Assembly: GCF_022539665.2 (NCBI RefSeq)
Contig: NC_081340.1
Coordinates: 2,604,001 to 2,668,000, forward strand
Length of the DNA: 64,000 bases
Direction: 5' to 3'
Source: Daphnia carinata
Taxonomy: Eukaryota; Arthropoda; Branchiopoda; Diplostraca; Daphniidae
Shown here: positions 46,801 to 59,100 of the stretch, piece by piece
Layout: each line of letters opens with the position of its first letter
Numbering within the stretch: the first letter of the stretch is position 1
Notes under the pieces: model-generated
Told to the model about the DNA's origin: nothing
The model's database searches: none
The model's input: the letters and a program-made list of their open reading frames with translations, nothing else
Translations under genes and position numbers: made by a program

Positions 46801-49293
46801 CAGTGAAGAAAGCGTGTTGCTACAAGAAACGAAAGAGTGCGAAGTTTACTTAAAAATCAAGTTTTAGGCTAAGCAGAAAAAAGCAAAGCGTGTTGCGGTT
46901 TTTTTTCGTTCGTGCCTCATTCCGGCATTTGCGCCACGTGTGCCATCGCATTGTGTCTATTAAATTTCCATTTGTCATGTTCTTGAAATTCTTAATTTGA
47001 AACTCGAATTTCTAATGAAAGCACAGTTCAATCTTAGTGCAATGGCGTTCGATTTGTGACGGTTTTATTGCAAAAAAAAAAGAAGATAGTAACAAGAAAT
47101 CACAAGAATAGAACAGCCATAATTGAACAATTAATCATATTTAAATGGAAATATTTCAGGCGAAGTCTTTTTCCTCATGTGGGGCATCCACGTCTGCTAC
47201 TCCGTCAGACACGCCGAGACGTACTTTAACGAGACCAAACACATCTCCTGGGCCGTCTACAACATTGCCGTCACCAACATCATCTTTGCTTCCTTCCAGT
47301 GAGAAAAAACATCAAATCAAAATATCTTTGAATCTTGAATGTCTATCCACTATTTCTGAATGGAAAACATAGTTTGCTGTTGTTGCCAAATGTCGGACCA
47401 GACATGAAATATCTACTGGGTTTCGTTCGCACGCAGATGAGCACGACGGTGACCATCGCCTTGGTGTTTGGTCCAAAGGTCTTTATTTATTTTTATTTCC
47501 TATCGATACTGTTACGTTACAAAACAACTTTAGAAAACATCTTCAATGTCGTTGAATAATTCCTTGCAATAATGATAATAATTCCGAAATTGTGGCCCTG
47601 AAATGTCAGTTTTATCTGGTGGCGGTTGGGAGGGGAGATGAACACGATGCAAGGACCAAAGCACGTGGTGTGACGGCTTCCTTCTCGTTGAACGGACTCA
47701 GCTTGGCCGGCGGCATGGGCGGAAGTTGTGCTGGAGCGAGCGGCGGAGTCCTCGTTGGTGGCGGTATGACGGAAAACCTGGAGAACAGTGGCAATCCGCC
47801 AGAACCCGACGATCAACCCGTAGACCTCTACCGCGAAAACGAGGAACTAAAAGTAAAAAACTCCCCCACCTTTTTTAAAATGTAAAACAAATCAGCCCTC
47901 ACAGATAAAAGAAAAAACAAAAGACACAGCTAAGAAAAGCACAGCAACAAAAGCTATTTCCATATACAGTGTCGTAGGACAATTTTTTTTTTCTTTAAGG
48001 AAAGAACAGTTTAAAAAAAAAAAGAGGTCCATAATGGTCGGACTGGAACAAGGCGATCCGGTTTCCACGTTTGGTAGTTAAGGAGTCGAGGCAAAAATCG
48101 CGAGCAGTTCGTAAACATGAGGCAAAAACCGTTTTTGCGTGAACACATGCAGTACGTATGTGTAACAACGAGAACAATATGAACCAATCTATTCAAAAAG
48201 CGGGTGGGAGAATGCTTCTATTCTTAAAAACAACAAAAAAAGGAACAAGGTTTTTCACGCTCGATTTTCAAATGTGAAAATGGGCGTTACCAGAACACCA
48301 GAAAAAGAAAAAAAACCCTCAATTGTTTGACAAATTTAGCATTTTCTTATTGTGTCACATTGTTGTTTTTATGCTTCTTCTTTTCCAAAACAAAAACGTT
48401 TCATTTTGTTTGTATTATTCAGGCTGAGATATCCAAACTGCTGACTGTCTAACACACAAAATTTAAGAGAAAAAAAAAGGCCCAAATTAGAATAAAAAAT
48501 AGAGACACACGGTATAGCCATTTGTTCTATTCGCAGTTCGGCACATTATTTGCGTTTCGTATGTGAATGCGTATTTTCTTTTCTTTTTTTTTTTCTAATT
48601 TTCTCAATAAGTCGCTACCTCATACCTTTAAAAAAATGTGTGTCAAACACATTGCAAAAAAAAAAAACTTGGGTTTTTTCGTTCCCCTTCAATCGACCTT
48701 CACTTGTTTGGTTGACTCCAATTGTGCGTGTCGTGCGTCTTTTTTATTTATTTATTTTTAAAACCAACTCTTTAAGTGTCGTAAACCATTTTCTTTAAAA
48801 AACGATGTAGTTCTGCTTAATTCGGTTGTATTTTTAACTTTCCAATTTTTTCGATTGAATTTTTGCAAAGGAACAATTACAAAAACTGGCCGGTCACATG
48901 GAATTCATGAAAATCGTCCACATGGGCGTGAACAACCCACACCTGAAACCGAAACCTGGCGGTTACTTCAGTCACGGCAATGTGGCAACGACGGCCGCAG
49001 CGGCGGCCGTGGTTTCCGTCGCGGCCGCCACCTCCGTAGCGACGGCCACCGGCCCTGGATCGACCAGTCCATCGACGACGGGCGAATCGAGTCTCTTGCA
49101 AAAACGGGGAGCTTCGCTGCTCGAGCCGGCCGTTGTGCATTTCAACTACGAGTCGGACGTGCTGCTCAGTCGGAAGAGCTCGTCGCGTCAAATTCAGCCC
49201 AGCTCGCTGGGCGTCGTCGTCGACGATGCCAACGTCCTCGACGATTCGCCCACCGCCGAGCTTTTACCCAATTCGGGCCCGTCAAAACTCTGA
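40883..49293 (+). CDS. smog: Orphan class C GPCR of the GPR158/GPR179 (Smog-like) family (876 aa, 14 coding exons)
   Basis: Plasma-membrane receptor; relatives act through heterotrimeric G proteins and Drosophila Smog works in gastrulation (family knowledge). Exons 40883-40966, 41325-41535, 43195-43460, 43563-43846, 43965-44112, 44195-44309, 44385-44517, 45549-45702, 45868-45977, 46157-46371, 47160-47298, 47373-47478, 47610-47852 and 48871-49293; phases all fit (2631 nt). Signal peptide [19 protein letters not shown]. Extracellular Cache-type part with [19 protein letters not shown] and [14 protein letters not shown]. Cys-rich EGF-like stalk ending [17 protein letters not shown]. Seven helices from about 414 to 655, starting [11 protein letters not shown]. 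The cytoplasmic tail starts about 656, with a predicted coiled coil spanning the last junction ([18 protein letters not shown]). Human relatives are longer; a further 3' exon is not excluded. The symbol is by presumed orthology. Confidence 0.88.
41905..42212 (+). other. Unexplained open frame in intron 2 of the Smog-like gene
   Basis: A good acceptor (TTTCCTACTAG) opens a 102-codon frame in the same phase as the upstream exon ([20 protein letters not shown] onward) that runs to a stop at 42212. It has protein-like composition but AT-rich codons, unlike the GC-rich flanking exons. Skipping it gives the conserved receptor sequence ([11 protein letters not shown]), so it is not needed for the main product. 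It could be a truncating alternative exon, a fragment of an inserted gene, or chance. No family recognised. Confidence 0.3.
42659..42731 (+). tRNA. tRNA-Phe (GAA)
   Basis: 73-nt cloverleaf. Acceptor GCCGAAA pairs with TTTCGGC, discriminator A. D arm AGCTCAGTTGGGAGAGCG, anticodon loop with GAA, T loop TTCGATC in a CCCGGG-closed arm. It lies inside the second intron of the Smog-like gene, on the same strand, so pol III and pol II transcription overlap. Internal A and B boxes are intact. Confidence 0.96.
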
Positions 49294-50341
49294 CTAGTCG
49301 TCAATAGTGAGGAGGTTTGGCTATGAAAATGACGACGTCATTGGGGCTTCTCTCAATGTTTTATTATTTCGTGTAATCGTGCGTCACTTGTTACGGGGCA
49401 TCGGATACATCTGCGATGATTTGCGAGTAGCCAAAGACACATGTCCTCCTCACTATTGACTCGTTATCAAAATCGTTCCATTTGCGCTGACTTGTAAATA
49501 ATAGAAAACGTCGTTTATGTTTACGTTCTCTTTTTTTCCGATTTTAATGACTAGGATTTCAAATGTCGGTCTTCTCTTATCCATTTCTGTCGCACACGTA
49601 CACACTTGTAGATGTTTAAGAAAAAAGAAAAGGAAATCATATTTTGAAGGCGATTTTTGTTGTTTGATTTCACGCATGTACACGCACATTTATATTAAAG
49701 AAAAAAAAATCGGGAGAAGATAAATGGAGGGGAAAACGGGACTGTACAATATTCATTGACATTACATACAAATACATACAAGATCGGGAAATATACATTA
49801 AAAAATCGTAAAAATTCTTCCATTTTTTTGTGGCGTCTTTTCTTTCTGGTTAAAAAAAAAACACTTTTGAGAGCGTGAAATTGACAGGAGGGATGTCGCA
49901 TAGAACATTGTTCATTTCTTTTTTTTTTTTTGCTTGGAGAAAAAAAATAAACATTTGAAGAAAAAAATAATAATTGTCGGACATGGCATTTACAAAAAAA
50001 AATATTCGTCAAATGATTTCGCCTTTCTCCATTTTCTCTATCTGCTTTTGTTTCTTTTTATGTACAAGTTGTATACATTCAGGTAACGTTTTTCTCTTTT
50101 TCTTAAAAATTGTGGGCTATGATTTCTTTTTAATGTTCTGTCGTAATACTCTTTTTCTTTCATATTTCGAATTTTGTCTTCTCTTTTCATTTAAAAAAAA
50201 AACGGAAAAATTTGGCGCGCGCGCGAAGTTTAAAATCGCAACGTTTAAAATTTTTGTTTTAGAGGTAAAAATTATTTAAAAAAAAAAAAGATAACGGTTC
50301 GGGACCGTTCCAGAAGCTCCGGGAGTAAAAAAAAAAATGTT
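49294..50341. other. Convergent intergenic region
   Basis: Holds the 3' ends of the Smog-like gene (plus) and the membrane-protein gene (minus). AT-rich with many A/T homopolymers; AAATAAAC near 49946-49953. No gene recognised. Confidence 0.6.
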
Positions 50342-53115
50342 TCAATAGACATACATCTGCTTCAGTTGATCCCTTAGATGTTGTGGCATAACATAAACAT
50401 CCTGTAGATAAGAATGTAATCATGTCACATGCTTTCACATAGAAATTTAAAAAATAGAGATAGGGATAGAGAATGAGCACTGATGACATACCTTGTGTTG
50501 CTCCTGTCCCCGTAGTCGAAGAATCACGCTACGAATCGTCTTACGCCAAAGGCTCGGCTTGTGTCCGAAATCGATTGCACTCCAGGCTTCCTATTATTTT
50601 TTTTTTTTTTATTGAAAATAACATAATTAGAATTAAACTATCGCCATTTTAATTATTCAAAGATATAAATATTATAGAAAAAGATAGAAAGAAAAACCTT
50701 GGCCCAAATTTCAAAAAATAAAAAGACGGCTTATCTTGGCACTTTATCGGTCAGAGAGCATAATCCAAAAAGAGCAAATAAAACACCTCATCTAACTCCT
50801 AACGTGACATTGTGGTCATTTTTGAGCATTGCAAATAAGACTATCGTATTGGAACGCGCGCAAGGCCATCGTTAAAATAAAAAAGAAACACAAGAATTCC
50901 AAAAAGAAAAAGTTAACTTTTAGAAACAGGAAAGGAAGCAGAGATCAAAAATGTCAAAAAAAAAAAAAAAGAAATAAAATCTTACCTGGACTTCCTTGTT
51001 GAATTGGGCGATAGAGGCAGCGCTTCCGGGATCACCACTATGAGGACAAGCCGAACAGTCTGAAGATGGCGACGTAGACGCCACTTCCGCGTCAGGTGTC
51101 GATAAAGCACTAGACTGTCTCTTACGTAACTTACTAAACAAGACACACACACAGGAAAAAGACACAAAAAGAAGTTACAACATGTCATTTACCATCAAAT
51201 CGATCTATCACTTAGACCCTGACAAAATACATTTACAAATAAACTGGCTTAACCGAGGAAGTAACGCGAGAAACACAATCGATTCAGCCACGCCATTTTT
51301 AATTTTGTTTTGGCCTTTTCTTTTTTTTTTTTTCAAGGTTTCTTTTCTTTAAAAATCATAAATAAAAACAAAGTGGTAATTCAAGATAAAAACACCTGTA
51401 ATTCTCGATAGACAAGTGCCATTGATGCTGCACGTGACACCTAACGAGCGATTCTAAACGCATGAGTTCTCTGCGAAAAGTGCTAGTGCTCGTAGCAGAT
51501 GATGAAAGCGATGAGGAAGAAGAAGAGGATTCGACAGTCGGTGATATATCTTCTTCTTCTTCTTCCTCGTTGCCGGGCCCTGCTTCTTCCAGCATCGTGG
51601 CCACTTGTTCACAACAGTCGAAGGCCACTCTCTTTGCCGTCTTTGATGGACTCATGTCAAGTTTGTTAGAATTTAAAAGGCCGGCTCGATTTGCAACGTT
51701 CAAATGTGAAAGTCAGCGATAATGGCGGATAAGAAAATTGTCTTAAACGACCACCAATCGTACGGTGATTGGGACGAATGTGTCGATCGGCGATAAGCAG
51801 CAACGCTCATTACGTGAATTCGCAAACGAAGGGAAAAAAACAAAGACAATGGCAGATGAATGTGCAAATGTGTAGCAATCGTTTTCTAAGTGAAATTGAG
51901 CAAACAAAAGACTGAACAACTCGAGACGCTGACTGACCACCGACTATTGAGCGTCTTTGTCTCTTCTCATCCCTTTTTATTAATAAAACCTCTGCTCATT
52001 AGTGTCATAATTTCGCGGAAAAATGCGTCTCTTCTTTTCAATTGCAGCTGCTACACTCTGACGGCGACTAAGTTTTGGCGCCCAAAATAATGCAATGAAT
52101 AATAGCAAACAGAAATAGATCATATGTCAGAGAGGGCAGCAGGTGGCGGCAGCAAAAAAAAAATGACTCATCCTTACCTGATGTAGACTGTAATGAGGAT
52201 GATGGCAACAGCGGCGACAAACATGGCGCCAAATACGGCGATAATATCGACGACAGTTTGCGCGGGATTTCCCGGTGGTTGGCCAGGAGGAACTGAAGAT
52301 TCGATCGTTTCGCTTTCTAAATGGAGACATAAGTTTTGTATGTTTTTGTTTTCTCCGTTTTATTTAGAAATTAGAAAAGTTCAAAAATGACGTTATTTTC
52401 GCAGACAATCGGTGGGGTGGCGCCAATGAATTGGCAGACGACAAAACCAAAATGTCGGAGGAAATTCACGTCACTTTGTGCAATATGGAAATTGTTTGAT
52501 TCAATTGAGCAACGTAATAATGTGACAAGTGACAGGATGGTGCATTCTTAGCTGCATTTCCTCTTTGGTTGCTACATCACGTGAGTTTCAGTTTGGATTG
52601 GCATCTCGCCACGTTGAACATAAGGACCCTTTTTCTAGTTTTTTTTTTTTCATGACTTGATAAACTTTTAAAGTTTGACAACCCCTCGTGACTTGCGCGA
52701 CAGCGATAATAGCTTTTCAAACTTTGTTCTCACAGATAATAGAATTTCATTTCCCCATTCTTTTTCTAGGCACAATAGTTTCCATGCTTATGTAACGTCA
52801 ATTACATATTGATGTACCAGCTGTTAATTTATGTTTAAGTTTAGGTATAAACAGCGAACCAGAGATTGAGCCAGGAATTGCCCTGAATGTAAGCAACCAG
52901 GACTTTGATTTGGTGACTCACCTTCGAAAATCTCCTCGGTGAATCCTCCATAATCCAGGGACTGCCCCCCAGAGCCTCCAATCGTTCCATTGTGCTGATT
53001 GTGAGATGACAGGATGTAACTAAGCGCGTGAGCGCTAGGATGATGCCCGCCGATAACCCCGCTGCTGGCATCCACCGATCGTAGGAATGTCGCTATCGTC
53101 GTCGCTATGACTCCC
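50342..53115 (-). CDS. Unrecognised single-pass membrane protein, 3' five exons (5' end unresolved)
   Basis: Exons, in transcript order: 52922-53115, 52178-52316, 50986-51133, 50492-50590 and 50342-50401, with GT-AG junctions and matching phases. The first listed exon is Gly/Ser/His-rich (GVIGGHHPSAHALSYILSSH) and acidic at its end (TEEIFE). The next has a Pro-rich stalk followed by one membrane helix (VVDIIAVFGAMFVAAVAIIL) and then a basic KLRKRQ stop-transfer. The cytoplasmic part is Ser-rich, then a Trp/Arg-rich segment (AWSAIDFGHKPSLWRKTIRS) ending QLKQMYVY. Its orientation suggests a type I protein with a short ectodomain. A signal-peptide exon is still needed; 53720-53894 is a candidate but its phase does not join directly. 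I do not recognise the family. Confidence 0.65.
51396..51655 (-). CDS. Alternative first exon giving a soluble isoform of the membrane-protein gene
   Basis: On the minus strand an ATG at 51655 (MSPSKTAKRVAFDCCEQV) starts an 86-codon frame with Glu and Ser runs. It ends AATTACAG/GTGTTT in phase 2, exactly the phase of the 50986-51133 acceptor also used by the transmembrane exon. Splicing would give IENYS-KLRKRQ, replacing the membrane helix with an acidic N-terminus. An 86-codon plus-strand frame overlaps it (51462-51722); the matching splice phase favours the minus frame. No known family. Confidence 0.45.
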
Positions 53116-56100
53116 CTGTGGTACGTAGGAAAAAAAAATAGAAAACAATCGATGATTTTTCGTTTGACTTGTGAAATCTTTCGTTTTATGTAGCGGCACG
53201 TCAAGGAAACAGTCATCTTTTTCAACAAACCCTATTCACCTGTTCCATTGTCTTTAACCGATTAATTCAATCCAAAACCAATGAGTCAAAGACCCCCTTT
53301 GCCGCTTTCCCAGACCAATTTTTTCCACCCCTAAAAACACTGAATTTTCTTTTTGAATCCACGTTTCTCGTGAATCATATAGCATCCATCTTACCTACGA
53401 GGAGAATGACCCTCATCATACACCTGACCTCAATTGACCTTCCGTTCTCTCTTTCCCCCCCTGTCTTGCAAGATTAGCAACAAACAAGTACACCCATCAG
53501 CGAGGGTGTACGAGACGGGGGTGGCAAACCAATATAACGAGAAGAAGAAAAAAAAAAAAAAAAAAAGAAAATCCTTGAAAGTGCGTAGGCTACAGCGACC
53601 GGGCCAATCAACCACCTTGTCCAGCGGCCACTGAAAAACAGGTAGTTGAATATCTCTCCCTTTTTTTTCTGTTTTGCTGTGTACCATCATTAACTTTCTT
53701 TTTCAAAAATTCTACTCACATGATGATAGATTCCTCGGAATATTAAACACCGAAGCCTCCCCCTTCTCACACAATTTCTTTTTGCCAGTGATCTCGGCGT
53801 GGGTGTCGGACTCGAGACACGCGAGAAAACTGTGCCCTCCCGTCACGTAACCAGAGCACGAAAAAAGACGGACAAAAAGTAGGGAAAAAACCATTAAATG
53901 AAAACACCTGATCACATGACGGTGGAAAAACAAAGAAGAAAAGAAATCTTATCTACCTAAAGGTAAGTCTGATTTTTTTTTATTTGTTTAGAAAAAAAAA
54001 AGTTTGAATCTCTATCTGGCTCGCATGTCACACACACGAATGAATTCGACAGGTTTTGATTAAGTTTTATTTATTTAGTATTTTTTCTATGTGACTTTGA
54101 TAGGTTGCAACGGTGGGGAAAAAAACAAGGGTGTCATTGTACTTGTTTATCTATTACATTTATAACGATAGCTTAGTACTCACATACAGTGATGGGGGGT
54201 GTGTCAAATTAAAACCAAAATTTGTGAGAAAAAGGTGGGCGTTGTTGGCCGACTTGTCCAGTCGCATGGACCAAGTAGTGAGGGACCTTGAAGGTGAGCC
54301 TCAGGTGTAAGAAGAGGGCTATAGATTCTTCAATGTGCATGAAAATCTCTGCCTCGGGGACAATCTCTTTTCATTCTCTATTTAAGTTACCTTTTTTTCA
54401 TTTTCAAGAGGGTGTGTTGAGAAACAGAGAGAGAGAGAGAAAGAGAAAAGATTTTGATACAGGGTCAACTAGAATGTCCTCAAAAAAGAAGGAATGAAAA
54501 ATTGATTCGTCTCTTCTTCTTCTTCTTCTTCTTAAGAAAAAAAAAAAATGAATTCCCAAAGATAGGAAAGAACACACACGTTCGACCTCGGCGATTAAAT
54601 GTCATAACTATATTGGAAACTTTTTATTATCTCCCTGAATAAGAAGACATTTACTCTTAAGCAAAAACGCAGTGTGCTATTCGCAAAACAAAAGAGAATT
54701 TAATGAAAAGGACACGTCCATAACTCTTTTGATTTGTTGTGTCGCTGTCTTATAGAGAGAGAGAGAGAGAGAAAAAAAGTGATGGATCTCCCACCTACGT
54801 ATACGTACGACCTACATGCTAATGGTGACTGTCCATTTTGCAAAAAAAAAGAGGAGTCGGAAAAATCAAATAGAAAAAAATGCGTTCTCTTTTTGGAAAA
54901 GCAACGTCTTTTTGGCTAGCCAGAAACAATGAAAGCTGTAGTCCTGTGTGTGTGTGTTCTTTCCTTTATCTGGTAACGGGTTGGCATGAAACTCGGGAAA
55001 GAGACGAATGCGATGGCATCCAGTTTTCGCAGACGACAAACATCTCTCGAAGAGTTTCTTGTCTTTTTCGCCTCTCTGTTAGCTAAGAGAGTTTTTTTTT
55101 TTGTTCAGAGAAAGAGAGAGAGAGGGACTGAAAAAAATTCAAACTTTACCAACTGGAAAAAAAAGACTGTTAAGAGAAAGCGGTAGCGGATATATCGTGA
55201 CTTGAACTTTTTTTCTTTTCACACGTTTCGAATTGTTTTTGTTTTTTTTTTTTGTCAAGAAAACTGCGAAAGAGAAAATTCCGCATATTCAATTGATCTA
55301 ACGATATTAGATTTCGCACAGAATTTTTTTGTATCCATTTTCTGGTTGTGTGTGTGTGTGTGTTTTAAACAAGAGAAAAGAAGATGGAAGACGAATGGGA
55401 ATAAGACCAAAAAAAAATACCTGGAAATGGAATGCTTGAAAATAGATCGCCGGCGTCTTGTCCGGCTTGGCGCTTCCATTCTGTGTCCTGATTAGACGTT
55501 TGATTTCGACAGCACTTTAGTTTTGTGTGTGTGTGTGTGACCTAATCAATGCAACAAGAGAAATCTTCCAATGTTTCGTTGTTCAAAACAAGAAGAAACA
55601 TATGCACATGGCTGATATATGTTTCCCTTCTTTCTTTTTCAATTCAACGCGTTTTGATGTACCAATACGTCGATCTGATGCACCGTTAACACAATCCACT
55701 TTGCCAATCGTCACTTCACTTTAGCCAATCAATTGATTATAAAGCGATAACAAATTGATTGAAGGTTTGGCGTCCTTTTTTCTTTCGTTTCGATCGTGTG
55801 ACGAATTTCAAGAACACTGGCCCAAACAGAAAGAGAGCGGTCTATGCGGTGGTCTGAATTCGACCAGCGTTAGACGGTAACTGAACAAGACACAGCTCAA
55901 ACTCTCTCTCTGTATAGCCGGCCACACTGACAACAGAGTCCAGCAGTGAGAGCTTCATATATCCCCCTCACCCACCCGACCCTTCGTCTCCCTCACACAC
56001 ACGGCAACTTAACTAACATAATGAATTTTAGAAAGAAAAAAAAAACTAAGTAACGCATCAGTAACGTTCTAAAAAAGAATAACGTTACGTAGCGACGGAA

Positions 56101-59100
56101 CAAAGGTAGATTTTTATAATTGAGATAGAAAAAAAAAAACGGAAGTCGCCATCATGCATTTATTATTGCATGTCCTTGTCGATGAGATTGACGACTGCCA
56201 CACGCACAATAGTCGACATTTCTTTTTTTTTTTTTTTCTAATTTAAATATTTTTTTTTCTTCCTTGTTAGTTGCTGTCGTGTGACTGGAGCTCAAACGTT
56301 TGTTAACGCTGCGGCTCATCCTTTCGAAATGGCTCTATAGCAAATGACCAAGTCAAATGCTTGTTCGAGGTCGGTGATATTCGACACTGGACGTCAAGGT
56401 TCTTCCCATCTTCTTTTTTTTATTATTCTAGTTTCGGTTTTTTATTTTTATTTAAAAAGAAACACATTTGTTCGTTGAAGCTTGTAGGTCGCCGCTACAT
56501 GTTTTTTTTTTTTAGATTTAATTTTTTAAAATTTATTTCCCTTTGAACAAAGACATTTTCTCTTAAAGTCTGTTGCCAGTATGCAGGGCTTTTTTGTTAA
56601 AGGAGGGCATCAGCCGTTTCTGACCTGAACCAGGAGCAACTAACGCCCGCAGGCTCTCCGGGCTAAAGATGTGGAGTTTTCTCTGTGTGTGTAAAGGAAC
56701 ATCACGTAGACCCGTGACAGCAGACGCAGAAGAGAGAAGATGGAGATGAAAATACAGGTAAAAAACAAAAAAAAAAAAAAAGAATTTAGAAAACACCTTT
56801 AGGGGGTGCACTTTGTTTTGGGTTTCCTACAATTTATTTTTTTGATTTTAAACTTAGGCAAATTGCGCACAGAGAGCGCGCACTACACAGGTAAAGTGCG
56901 CACAATGTACTACACACACGTCCGGTTGGAATCGGTTTTTTTTGTGTGTGTGTGTGTGTGTGTGTGCTATCGGAAACGTGGAATTCTTTTCCTGTTTGAT
57001 TTGCATACGGATAAAGGATTTTTTAAAATTGTTGCGTCATTATTTTTACAGTGGGCTACTGACAAATGAGCATCGCGTTGCAGTGGGATTTATGCGCACA
57101 CCTCCGAAAAATTCGTGCGGCCGAAAGCCTGGCGCGCGGGTCAGTTGTGTGTGGTCACACCTGACTCGATTGCGCAATCTACGGGCTATACCAGATACAG
57201 CCGATTCGTATTTTGTTGTTGATGCATTAGCAATGTTGGACTGTAGAAACCAAATTTATGGGGGGGGGGGAGTTTGTTGCTTAATGCTGAATAAATGTGC
57301 AACTAAAAGGAGCGTTCCAGTAAAATTAACTGTACATTTGTTTTCTAAAAAAAGAAGGTAAAATCCGTCTAATTATTTTTTTTTTTAAGGGTGGCCTGAA
57401 GATATAATTAGATTTAATAGTAAAAATTTTTTTAAAGCACCGTAGTTCGTTACACACTCACATAGCGGGTCTGGCGCAATTACTAGGAACATTGGCTGTC
57501 GACCAGGTGCGATAGTATTCCAGATAACGCACAATATTTTGACACTAGTTTGTTTACCTCAACGCCAATGTGAGTCGAATACGTAAAATCTTGCGCATGT
57601 ATAAAGTATTTTTAAATCATGATTTTCTTTTCTTTTTTTTTAGCCAATAGGTTTTCTAGCAATCAACAGGTGTGTGGAAATGATACAGTTTCAAAAACAA
57701 AAAAAATGCTTCCTATTGCTATCGGTCAAAACCAGTGCACTTGGCCACGTATCATCACGACCTTCCCGTTCGATCGCTTAGCAACTGGGTCGCCCAGTTT
57801 GACCACATCTGTTTGTTTCTTTTTGGCCGCCAAAACATGATGCCGAGACGGATGCCGAAATCATCGACATCACACACGCGCAAGCATCGAAGATTTCAGC
57901 CACGTGTGCGAGGATCACGCGACGCAAAGTATCGATGTGCGATGAGCAGAAATCACGTCCCCTTACGCAACGAAGATCTCCCCTATTATTTTATACTTGG
58001 AAGGAAAATGAAAGTGAAGATATGGACTTGGATGGAGTGCAAGGTAATATGTTAAGAGTTCGGTAAAGCTGTTATTTCGCAATCATTTCACGCTCGATGG
58101 AGTCAAATGATTTGGCGTGAAATTCGCCTGGCCCCCACACTACGAGTATTGGGAAATACGTATCAATTTAAAAAGCTGAATCACTCGATAAGTATGACTC
58201 AAAAACAAAATTCGCTATCGAAACCGCTTGCAAAAAATTGCCGGCCTTTTCTTTTTATTGTTTTTGTTTTTCCTCCATCAAGTCGGGGTTAATGACATTT
58301 CTTGCTAGAGGCTTAGAAAAGAGTGGATTTCGACCGCAAATCATAGCAAAGTTGGCCACTGTGTTCTTCGATGACACACAACATTTCCCCGAATGTCGAG
58401 ATTATTCATTTTCAAATTCAGTTTTTTGCAGATTGAAGAAAACTGACAAGTAGGTCAACCAGACACTCGAAAGAGGTTCATCTTAATGCTAAAGATCTTT
58501 TCTTCACGCCATTCCGGTAAGTTTCGACAGGTCAATTAAACCCCTCAAAACATGTTGCGCAAAATTTCTTTTCACCTCAACTCCACTTATAATAGTACGA
58601 ATTGAATTCAGATTTCAACAGTTGCCCCTTTTCTTTTAACTTTTTTAGGTTTCTCCATCGCCTCACGTTGAGACATTGAGAAGAGGCAGGAAAATACCCC
58701 AACGGGACTGATACGAACGAGGACTTGATCGAAAGCGGATAAAACTGGTTGGGTAACAGGAGGTCAGTTTTTTTTTTCTATCATTGGCTCAATGCGTTTT
58801 ATTCAACACTAGGACACGTGTACTTGAACTATGCATAAGATGCGTCTGCCCTTTTAATCTGAATTTTTTTTTTGGGGGGGGCGATTAAGACATTTTAACA
58901 AGAACTAATTAAAACTCGTGGAATGTAGAAGGCCCTCCCCCTCTTGGTTTTTGGCTTGCAACGTTACAGAGAAGAACCACTTGAATTTCTACTGCCAGGA
59001 TTCAGGACATCCTTTTTCCAAGTGAATCAGCTATTCACTTGCAGTCGGGGGGGTACAAGTGCCGTAAAAAAAGAAGAAAGTGGATCGTTGGATATCCGGC

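Noticed and set aside
53634-53690. Possible tiny exon between the signal-like exon and 53115 in the membrane-protein gene
   Set aside because: An acceptor (TTTTTCAG) and a donor exist, but the 15-nt exon leaves the wrong phase and longer readings meet a stop.
56563-56811. 82-codon minus frame with a hydrophobic start
   Set aside because: The hydrophobic part is translated poly-T. No splice-phase link to a gene and no recognisable domain.
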